NCBI GenBank assembly: GCA_021397845.1
Contig: JAHSVC010000071.1
Location: 992,001 to 1,056,000, forward strand
Direction: 5' to 3'
DNA length: 64,000 nucleotides
Source: Areca catechu
Lineage: Eukaryota > Streptophyta > Magnoliopsida > Arecales > Arecaceae
Shown: piece after piece, positions 56,180-64,000 of the stretch
How the letters are laid out: each line of letters opens with the position of its first letter
Position numbering within the stretch: position 1 is the stretch's first letter
Position numbers and translations under genes: made by a program
Notes under the pieces: generated by a model
What the model was told of the DNA's origin: nothing
Databases searched by the model: none
The model's input: the letters and a program-made list of their open reading frames with translations, nothing else

Positions 56180-58012
56180 TGTTGGAAATTATGTCCCAAA
56201 GCCAATCGTCTAGGCTGTAGACTGTTGTGCTACATTGTATTTTATATATGAATTTTTGATAAATAAAAGTTGTTTTATTTTGGTGTTCATCATATTTACT
56301 TTTTCTGAAATGAACTCTTGTATGATGGAGTCCTTAGAACTACATTGTTTGATATAGAGAGGATATATCAAGTAGTTCTTAAACTGGTTCACAACCAAAG
56401 GATACATTGTTATAGGATGATGATGTATCAAGTATAGGTTGTTGTATGTCACATTTGTTGGTTGTCTTCTTAACCAAGGAGTGTAGAGACACTAGTATGA
56501 CATGCAAGTGAAATGTATGACATTTCACTGAACGTGACCATCTGCGGAGCTCCCTTCTGCCAAAGGTTGCTCGTGACAATTTGCCTTATCGTATATATGG
56601 TGTCCCTCAGACCCGAGGTCACCATGGTAGCTTGCAAGCAACTTACTATACTTTGGTACCGGACTACCTGATTTCTAATCCAGTGATGGAAGGTTTCTGG
56701 GTGCAGTCAAGTACTTGTAGAGCGGTGGTGTATCAAGATGGAATTGACCTCTCCAAATAGTTTGGAGTGAATGACTCACTATGTCTCCATTAAGTAAACC
56801 TTGGCCAGGGTAGTTCTTGTGAGGAGTCACAGAACTTGTGAGGTTGAGACATGATCTGGATAAACCAAATTAGGGTTGGCAGTCGAACCCTAGGTCATCC
56901 TAAGAATTATGAGGTCAAAGGGATGAATTATGTGGCAACCATATACCAGAGGTTCTTGTGAGGTGTCTTTGCATCTTCGACCTATCCAGATGTCGGGTAT
57001 CATTGCTAGATGAGGACTTTGACTGGTACTGGAAATGTTCCAGTGCTACCGACTTAGTATTCGAACCTATGGGGTCACACACCATAGAGGATTTCTATCT
57101 GATCTTAAGGCTAATCAATGATTAAGAATCATTTGCCATCACCAGGAAGTCAATATGATTGACTTTGTTCCAAGTGTTGACACTTGGATTTTTGCAGGTG
57201 TCGACACTGGGTGAAGTGTCGACACTTGGCATTTTTTGGGTGTCGAAACTTCCTATGATGAGCAGATTTCTGGCAAGAGGTTTTTGGAAAAGATTTGACC
57301 TGGTTTGAATTTTGATTCAAATTATTTTGGCTCCAAACTTTCTTGGAATGATTGTCATTCCTTCCTAAAGAGTTTCGACCCATTTGGTATGACCTTGATC
57401 TTCTCCCCCATTCTCTCGCCTCATCTCTCCTCCTTCCTCTTCTCCCTCTCATGGCTGCACCTATAAATGAGGGTCATTTTATAGGCTGCAGAGGTTACAA
57501 CACCACTAGAGAGAAAAGTAAAAGTGTTTACTAGAAGGAGAAGGGTTTGTGAGGTCTAGGGATTGGGTGTGTAACCTAGCAATCAAATAGCTAGGTTTTG
57601 GGAGAGAGTCTCTTGGGAAAGTTCCACCTCTCCTCCTTGTCTTTCCAGAAGAAGAAGATCGTCCCAAGGATCCTGAAGAGCTAGCACTCCGAGGGAGTTG
57701 ATCAGAGTCGAGCCCAGGTGTGGATTTCCTATATAGGCCAGACACGTGTGTGGCTCGTGCGCCCTCCTCCTTCCACTACTTCTCTCTTGGTATAAAGGCA
57801 TGGTACTTTTATATTTGTCATTTTATCTTGCTTTGATGTTATATTACATGCTAGATTATTATTCTAGATCCTATTGTGGGCAGATCGATAGATCGTTTAG
57901 ATCTATCTACCAAGCCTTCCGCTGTGCATGCTTTAAAATATTTTAAAATGCATATCTTCTGTCCTATTTTTCTTGCATATTGTATGTTTGGTGTAGGTGC
58001 TTTTCACCTTCA
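56180..58012 (+). mobile_element. Solo LTR, Angela-like copia, target duplication AAACC
   Basis: It runs from TGTTGGAAATTATGTCCC to CACCTTCA, flanked by AAACC at 56175-56179 and 58013-58017. Removing the LTR and one duplication restores the reading 'VIRET-HIEKA' of F's protease region. It contains the GTGTCGACAC cluster (57172-57250) and a TATA box TATAAAT (57462-57468). Its sister is at 5596-7403. No internal region remains. Confidence 0.95.
57172..57250. repeat. GTGTCGACAC cluster in solo LTR
   Basis: Four copies: AAGTGTTGACACTT, GGTGTCGACACTG, AAGTGTCGACACTT and GGTGTCGAAACTT. They lie about 210-290 bases upstream of the TATA box. The same motif is found in the sirevirus LTRs A and C. Confidence 0.87.
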
Positions 58013-58017
58013 AAACC

Positions 58018-58490
58018 CACATTGAGAAGGCATTACCTGATTTAGGGGCTAGTGTAAATATTCTACCATATTTAGTTTATGAGCAATTGGGATTGGAAAA
58101 ACTTCAACCAACAGGGATCACATTACAATTAACAGACCGATCTTTTAGAGTCCCTAAAAGAATGGTAGAAGATGTTTTGATCAAGGTTGGAAATTTTATC
58201 TTCCCTGTGGATTTTTTTTTTTGGAGACTAAACCAGTATCGAATCCTAAAGGTCATATCCCAGTTATTTTAGGAAGACCATTCCTAGTTACTGCTAATGC
58301 TGAAATTAATTGTCAGAATGGACTTATGAAACTATCTTTGGGGAACATGACTATTGAGCTGAATATATTCAATTTAGAACATGAATCTATCAATCATGCT
58401 AATGTGAGCGTAATCCAAGATGAAATTTATGAACCTATAGACATTAGCGAAGAAGAAGTTGATCTTGAGTCTAGTATCTAGCCAACACAT
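58018..58490 (+). pseudogene. Element F aspartic protease region
   Basis: After the solo LTR: 'HIEKALPDLGASVNILPY', the clade's protease site (Asp-Leu-Gly-Ala-Ser in place of D-T/S-G), then 'RMVEDVLIKVGNFIFPVD'. A run of T (58211-58220) has shifted the frame. 58221-58481 continues with 'GHIPVILGRPFLVTANAE', the second conserved block, and 'LMKLSLGNMTIELNIF'. Confidence 0.87.
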
Positions 58491-58571
58491 GAGTATGAAG
58501 ATATTGATGAAATACTTGATGATGATAAAAATAGCTAAAGATGGGAGCCTCCCATTGAAACACTCAGAGAA

Positions 58572-59631
58572 ATGGTTAAGCCATCAATTAAGCCATCAAA
58601 AGAAGAGGTACCCAAATTAGAATTGAAATCCCTCCCTAAGCACTTGAAGTATGCCTATTTAGGTCCAGAGGAAACCTTGCCTGTAATTATTGCATCAGAC
58701 CTAAATCCTAAACAAGAGGAGGAGCTCCTAACTATTCTGAAAGAAAATCGAGAAGCAATAGGCTGGACCATGACAGATATTAAGGGAATAAGTCCTTCCA
58801 TAGTTCAACATAAGATACACCTAGAGGAAGAGGCTAAACCAACTAGAGAAGCTCAAAGGAGATTAAATCTAGCAATGAAAGAAGTAGTCAAGAAAGAGAT
58901 TTTGAAGTTACTTGACAATGGAATCATTTATCATATTTCTGATAGTTCGTGGATAAGTCCTGTTCAAGTGGTACCTAAAAAGTCTGGAATAACAGTGATT
59001 CAAAATGAAGCAAATGAACTTATCCCAACCAGAACCCAAACAGGATGGAGGGTCTGTATAGGCTATAGAAAATGAATGCTGCGATAAGGAAAGATCACTT
59101 TCCTTTGCCATTTATTGACCAGATGTTAGAGAAACTAGCTGGACAGGAGTTTTATTATTTTATAGATGGATATTCTGGCTATAATCAGATCCCTATAGCC
59201 CCTGAAGATCAAGAAAAGACTACACTCACGTGTCCATTCGAAACCTTTGCTTATAAACGTATGCCCTTTAGGTTATGCAATGCACCAGTGACCTTCCAAA
59301 GATGTATAATCAGCATTTTTTCTGATATGGTTGAATGATTCTTAGAAATTTATATTATGACTTTTCTATGTTTGGCCCTTCCTTCTCCGAATGTTTAAAC
59401 CATCTGAGACTAGTTCTACAGAGATGTAAGGAGAAGCATTTAGTTCTCAATTGGAAAAAATGTCAATTCATGGTTAGAGAAGGTATAGTTCTTAGCCATG
59501 TAGTTTCAAAAAGAGGAATAGAAGTTGATAAGGCCAAAGTTGAGTTGATTGCAAGTCTTCCACCATCCAAGTCTGTTAAAGAAATTCATTCATTTTTAGG
59601 ACATGATAAGTTTATAGAAGGTTTATCCTAA
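58572..59631 (+). pseudogene. Element F reverse transcriptase, broken
   Basis: 58572-59075: 'PKLELKSLPKHLKYAYLG', 'EAIGWTMTDIKGISPSIV', 'HKIHLEEEAKPTREAQRR' and 'SDSSWISPVQVVPKKSGI', followed by a frame break at 'RVCIGYRK'. 59072-59338: 'AIRKDHFPLPFIDQMLEK', 'FYYFIDGYSGYNQIPIAP' (first catalytic Asp) and 'MPFRLCNAPVTFQRCI'. 59335-59631: 'NLYYDFSMFGPSFSECLN', where YMDDFS is expected, so the catalytic Asp pair is lost by a small deletion. Then 'CQFMVREGIVLSHVVSKR'. Confidence 0.88.
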
Positions 59632-59983
59632 TTTTAGCAAAGTGGCTCGCCCGTTGACAAATTTATTAGCAAAGGAAATAAAATTTGAGTTTACTCCTCA
59701 GTGCTTAGAGTCTTTTGAATTTCTAAAAAGACACTCATTTCTACTCCCATCATTCATCCACCCATATGAAGTGAACACTTTGAACTCATATGCGATGCAT
59801 CCGATCATGCTGTAGGTATAGTTTTAGGTCAAAGGATTAACAAGCTACCTAGAGTTATTTATTATGCCAGCAAAACATTAAATGATGAGCAGCTTAATTA
59901 CATGACCACAGAAAAGGAGTCCTAGCCATTGTCTTTGCCCTAGAAAAATTTAGATCACACTTGATTAGGTCACACACCATTGT
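59632..59983 (+). pseudogene. Element F RNase H start, cut by element G
   Basis: Mixed frames read 'PNFSKVARPLTNLLAKEI', 'FEFTPQCLESFEFLK', 'LICDASDHAVGIVLGQ' (with a gap), 'PRVIYYASKTLNDEQLNY' and 'FALEKFRSHLI'. This is the tether and RNase H of the Tat/Athila type. The frame is interrupted by G right after 'RSHTI'. Confidence 0.8.
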
Positions 59984-60955
59984 TGGTGGGGGCACCAGGA
60001 CCAGACACAAATTATTGGGCTCTATGGTTTACTTAGTCATATATCAAAGTTCTGAAAGTTTTGTAATCAATTAAGATTGAGTCCTGTAATAAGTTGAGGT
60101 TAGTTGATTTGTCTCAACCCTCAACCCTAGTTAGTATATTGAGTCCTGTAATTCAGCCATGAGTCTAGTATGAGTTCAAATTTTGTACAAAAGAGGAGGT
60201 TACCCTATTTTGGAGTTCCACTAGCCACATCCAGGAGTTAGAGGCCACTACATAAGCTTGTTGGATTTTATGTGACACCCCAGGATCCAAAATGCTTTTC
60301 AAAAACCCTGATTCCTTCTAGATGCCCTCCAGATGCCCAGATTTCTCTCCAGATACCAAAGCATGTTTGCAAACCAGAGCATCCATGATTCCAGAGGTCT
60401 ACCTGCATCCCAGTCCAAGGAAATCAAGTCCAGTCCAGGCGCCAGGCTCAAGCCCACCAGAACCAAGATGCTCTTTTTATTCCAAGAATAGTCCATCCAG
60501 GGCACCCCAGCTTTTAGGAGGCCCAAGCCCATGCACCCTTCACCTTTTGTACGGCCCATTTGCTTCCCTTGAAGCCCACTATGCCAAACCTTAGGCATCC
60601 AAGGTGTTGACTTGGTCCAAGTTAAGAGGGGAAGTCCAAATGAAAGGAGGAAACATAGTTCTAGGTTTATTTTATAGTCTTTCTCCCACTTAAATTATGT
60701 AAACCTATTCTAACTAGGCGAACATTTGTAATCCCTTTAGGAGAAGGCATGGGACCCTATAAATACCCCACCCCTCCCCATCTTATACTCACTTCTCTCT
60801 TATGAAATAAAGTTCTAAAAAAGTTTGTCTCAAGTTCTAGTGTTTGAGTTTTGTGTGATTGCTCTTCTTGTGCCCTGGCCGAACCCTATTTCCAAGCTTT
60901 CTTCCATGCCCAAGCTAGTTGCCTTCAAGCCCTAAGAAGCCAAGGAGAAGAAGCC
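59984..60955 (+). repeat. Element G 5' LTR (joined to RT by deletion)
   Basis: It matches 63318-64000 as far as that copy goes. It has a TATA box and a polyadenylation-like AATAAAG (60804). Sequence after about 60840 is leader or LTR end. It passes into RT coding at about 60955 ('LRMFIGKF'). Open frames at 60299-60598 (both strands) lie in the LTR and have no recognisable content. Confidence 0.82.
60758..60765 (+). promoter_or_regulatory. TATA box of element G LTR
   Basis: TATAAATA after GGGACCC, followed by CCCCACCCCTCCCC. The position in the LTR fits the core promoter. The equivalent site in the 3' LTR is beyond the window. Confidence 0.65.
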
Positions 60956-61775
60956 CTTAGGATGTTCATAGGTAAATTTGTGGTAGTATATTTTGATGAC
61001 ATCCTGATTTATAGCAAAACTAAGGAAGATCATATAGAACATTTGAAACAAGTTTGCTTGACCCTTAAGAAAGAGAACTTTATGCTAATTTGAAGAAGTG
61101 TGATTTCATGACCCATAGAGTTATCTTCCTAGGCTTTGTGGTGACCCTTGAAGGAGTAGCAGCTAACCCTAAAAAGGTCAGATCCATAGTAGAGTGGCCT
61201 ATACCCACTAGTGTCCATGAAGTTAGAAGTTTCCATGGTCTAGCCACTTTCTATAGATGATTTACTAGGGGATTTAGCACCATAGTAGTGCCAATTACTG
61301 ATTGTATTAGAAAGGGTAGTTTTGAATGGACCACATGCAGATAGAGCCTTCCTAGAGATCAAAACTAAGATGACACAAGCACCTATTCTGAGGTTACCTG
61401 ATTTCACCAAAGTTTTTGAGATAGCTTGTGATGCTTCGGAGTAGGCATAGGGGGAGTTCTGAGTCAAGAAAGACATCTAGTAGCCTTCTTTAGTGAGAAA
61501 CTTAATGAGGCTAAACTTAAGTACTCAACCCATGACAAAAACTTTATGCGGTAGTACAAGCTCTTAGATATTGGAGACATTATTTACTATCCCAGGAGTT
61601 TGTTTTATATTCTGATCATGAAGCACTCCAATTTCTGAACTCCCAGAAGAAATTAAATCCTAGGCATGCTAAGTGGATAGAGTTTATAGAAGCCTATACC
61701 TTTATACTGAAATACCAAGCTGGAACTGAAAACAAGGTAGCTGATGCCCTTAGCAGATGAGCCTTACTTCTGAAT
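60956..61775 (+). pseudogene. Element G reverse transcriptase (second half) and RNase H, broken
   Basis: It opens at 'FIGKFVVVYFDDILIYSK' (catalytic F-DD intact), then 'DHIEHLKQVCLTLKKENF'. Further pieces in other frames: 'VTLEGVAANPKKVRSIVE', 'PTSVHEVRSFHGLATFY', 'APILRLPDFTKVFEIACD' (RNase H), 'EKLNEAKLKYSTHDK', 'ALRYWRHYLLSQEFVLYS' and 'KVADALSR'. At least four frameshifts or stops. Confidence 0.87.
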
Positions 61776-62516
61776 ACTGTTAGCACTGAAGTCATTGGAT
61801 TTGATAGGGTGAAAGAAGGATATGAAGCTTGTCCAAACTTTAGTGAAATTTTCCAAGCCCTTTTCCAAGGACCATGTAGTACCCATAGCAAATACACCCT
61901 GCAAGATGGTTATTTGTTTAAAAACAATAGACTGTGTATTCCTAGGATATCACTTAGAGAATTCTTAATCTGGGAAACCCATGCAGGAGGCCTTGCTAGT
62001 CACTTTGGAAGAAATAAGACTATCTTAGCTGTAGAGGACCAGTTCTTTTGGCCTAGTTTAAAGAGGGACGTTGCCAATATAGTGTCCGGATGTAGAAACT
62101 GTGCTATTACAAAATAGCAGAAACAAAACACTGGATTATATACCCCTCTACCCGTACCAGACCGTCCATGGTAGGACTTAAGCATGGACTTTGTTTTAGG
62201 CCTACCTAAGACCCTCAGGAAACATGATTCCATATTCATAGTGATCGATAGGTTTTCTAAAATGACCTATTTTATACCCTGCTCTCAAACTTTTGATGCA
62301 TCTAGAGTAGCCCATCTTTTCCTCGACCATGAGGTTAGGTTACATGGATTGCCTAAAACCATAGTGTCAGATAGGGATGTTTGCTTTACCAGTTACTTTT
62401 GGAAAATCCTTTGGCACTTATTAGGGACCAAGTTAAAATTTTCCACAGCCTACCACCCACAGACTGATAGTCATATAGAGGTAGTGAACAGAAGTCTATG
62501 AAACCTTCTTAGATGT
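61776..62516 (+). pseudogene. Element G integrase zinc domain and catalytic core
   Basis: 61809-62117: 'YTLQDGYLFKNNRLCIPR', 'LIWETHAGGLASHFGRNK' (zinc-binding His region) and 'DVANIVSGCRNCAITK' (CxxC). A stop follows. 62184-62501: 'SMDFVLGLPKTLRKHDSI' (Asp), 'FIVIDRFSKMTYFIPC', 'TIVSDRDVCFTSYFWK' (Asp) and 'LKFSTAYHPQTDSHIEVV' (Glu). The D-D-E triad is present. The frame stops at 62502 (TGA after 'NRSL'). Confidence 0.9.
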
Positions 62517-63310
62517 TTCGTAGGTGAACACACAAGAAATTGGGACCTATTATTATCCCAAGTTGAATTTGCTTACAATAGTTTGTTAATAGATCCATAG
62601 GGAAGAGTCCTTTTGAGGTTGTGCATGGATACAAACCCAATAAACCTCTTGATTTGATCCCCTTACCCTCACATGCATGAGTTTCTGAGTCAGCTGAGTC
62701 ATTTGCACAGCATGTTAGGGATTTGTATAAAGAAATTAGCCAAAAGATAAACTTAAGTAACGAATATTATAAGAACTTGGCTAATTCTCGAAAGAGAGCT
62801 AAAGAATTTTCTGTAGGAGATTTTGTGATGATCAGGCTTAGGCCTAAACGGTTCCCTCTAGGGACCATAAAGAAACTTCATTCTCGCGAAGCTGGCCCAT
62901 TCAAGATAAAAAATAAAGTTGGACCCAATGCCTATGTGCTTGAGTTACCATCCAACTTAGGTATTAGTTCCACCTTCAACATCTCAGATCTTGTAGAGTA
63001 TAAGGAGCCAGCAGTGATTCCCAGTGAGCCTTTTGGACATATCTCTTTCATTGAGAGTGAGCCTACCCCAGAGTGTCCACCAACCAATTGGCCAAATAGT
63101 GAGAAAAAGATTGAGAGAATCCTAGATGATCAAGCCATAAGTACCTGAAATAGAGGCTACCAGAGGTATTTGGTCCGGTGGCAAGGTCGGCCAGAATCTG
63201 AGGACTCGTGGATCACCCGTGAGGATATGCAGTGCCTCAACCCAGACCTACTCGAGTACTATGAGAGCCAAGTTGACCCATACTTGATAGGTCGAGTTCC
63301 TCCCGCCCTA
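62517..63310 (+). pseudogene. Element G integrase C-terminus and chromodomain
   Basis: After broken sequence, 62723-63148 reads 'YKEISQKINLSNEYYKNL', 'FSVGDFVMIRLRPKRFPL', 'HSREAGPFKIKNKVGPNA', 'YVLELPSNLGISSTFNIS' (the GPY/F-type module) and 'RILDDQAIST', followed by TGA. 63170-63433 adds 'RYLVRWQGRPESEDSW'-like chromodomain core and 'LNPDLLEYYESQ'. The chromodomain is nearly complete apart from the stop at 63146. It is the best copy of this module in the window. Confidence 0.88.
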
Positions 63311-63317
63311 GGAGAAT

Positions 63318-64000
63318 TGGTGGGGGCACCAGGATCAGACACAGATTACTGGGCCTTATCTGGTTTACTTAGTCATTTGTCAAAGTTTTGGAAGATTTGT
63401 AATCAATTAAGATTGAGTCCTGTAATAAGTTGAGGTTAGTTTATTTATCTCAACCCTCAACCCTAGTCAGTATATGGAGTCTTGTACTTTAGCCATGAGT
63501 CCAGTATGAGTTCAGATTTTATACAAGAGAGGAGGTTACCCTATTTTGGAGTTCCACCAAGCTACATCCAAGAGTCATAGGCCACTACATCAGCTTGTTG
63601 GATTTTGTGTGACATCCCAGGATCCAAAATGCTTTCTAGAAACCCTGATTCCTTCCAGATGCCCTCCAAATGCCTAGATTCCTCTCCAGATACTAGAGAA
63701 TATTTCCAAACCATGGCATCCATGATTCCAAAGGTCTATCTGCATCTCAGCCCAAGGAAATCAAGTCCAGATGCCAGGCCCAAGCCTACCAGAACCAAGA
63801 TGCTCTTTTTATTCCAAGAATATTCCATCCAGGGTGCCCCAGCTTCCAGGAGGCCCAAGCCCATATGCCCTTCACCTTTTGGCCAGCCCATTTGCTACCC
63901 TTGAAGCCCAACATGCATAGCCTTTGGCATCCAAGGTGTTGACTTGGTCTAAGTTAAGAGGGGAAGTCCAAATGAAAGGAGGAAACAAAGATCTTATCCC
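63318..64000 (+). repeat. Element G 3' LTR, cut by window end
   Basis: It starts TGGTGGGGGCACC just after GGAGAAT and matches 59984-60665. The first part is also the tail of the open frame that carries the chromodomain, which therefore ends inside the LTR (63433). Confidence 0.88.

Larger units (their letters stand above)
40068..64000 (+). mobile_element. Element F: Tat/Athila-type Ty3-gypsy, host of C, solo LTR and G
   Basis: The 5' LTR is 40068-42091. The primer-binding site is TGGCACCGTTGC (42098), the form typical of this clade (TGGCGCCGTTGC with one change). Its own sequence continues at 42092-42737, 54047-56179, 58018-59983 and, presumably, beyond the window after G. Coding order is gag, protease, reverse transcriptase, RNase H. 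All parts contain frameshifts or stops. The 3' LTR is not in the window. Confidence 0.82.
59984..64000 (+). mobile_element. Element G: deleted chromovirus nested in F, truncated by window end
   Basis: LTR starts match (TGGTGGGGGCACCAGGA at 59984; TGGTGGGGGCACCAGGA at 63318). Between them: partial 5' LTR, then directly reverse transcriptase from the FIGKFVVVYFDD block, RNase H, integrase and chromodomain. Gag, protease and the first half of RT are missing. The right end and the second target duplication are beyond 64000, so its left duplication (ATTGT by position) cannot be confirmed. Confidence 0.85.

Noticed and set aside
60299..60598. ORFs of 90-99 codons on both strands
   Set aside because: They are inside G's LTR; the copy at 63605-63904 is equally open because the LTR is duplicated, not because of a gene.

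Overview
This window is a piece of flowering-plant nuclear genome, most likely intergenic heterochromatin. It is AT-rich and made almost entirely of LTR retrotransposons nested inside one another. I found no host gene, tRNA, rRNA or CRISPR array. The mix of lineages (SIRE/Maximus-type Ty1-copia sireviruses, Angela-like copia LTRs, chromodomain Ty3-gypsy, Tat/Athila-type Ty3-gypsy) indicates an angiosperm. A monocot such as a palm is my guess, but nothing in the sequence proves it.

Left flank, 1-10099: a truncated Angela-like LTR; a decayed Ty3-gypsy gag (minus strand); an old minus-strand copia 3' end (reverse transcriptase/RNase H at 8731-9612 and its LTR, 8710 down to 3777). That LTR was hit by a solo LTR (5596-7403, target duplication CCAAG) and probably by a second one (7433-8218). 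Then comes a short unassigned stretch with a 75-bp tandem duplication.

First nest, 10100-39490, all coding on the minus strand. Chromovirus D (target duplication GCATA at both ends) keeps both LTRs but has a gutted interior. A second deleted chromovirus, E (13560-19877), sits inside D's internal region. Sirevirus A (22300-39356) sits inside D's 5' LTR, and sirevirus B (23604-34853, perfect duplication CTTTA) sits inside A's integrase gene. B is the most complete element. It has gag, protease, integrase and RT/RNase H with a few lesions, plus an intact 562-codon extra ORF downstream of pol.

Second nest, 40068-64000, all coding on the plus strand. Tat/Athila-type gypsy F (5' LTR 40068-42091) was invaded by sirevirus C (42738-54041) in its leader, by an Angela-like solo LTR (56180-58012, duplication AAACC) in its protease, and by chromovirus G (59984 to beyond the window) in its RNase H.

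The most interesting signals: (1) arrays of a near-palindromic 10-mer, consensus GWGTCGRCWC, lie upstream of the TATA-like box in the LTRs of four element families. They recur at one equivalent internal place in sireviruses B and C, between RNase H and the extra ORF. (2) The extra ORF itself is conserved between B and C and does not look like an envelope protein. (3) All seven secure nested insertions have the same orientation as their host element. No gene network is present; coding regions are parasitic element genes, nearly all broken.
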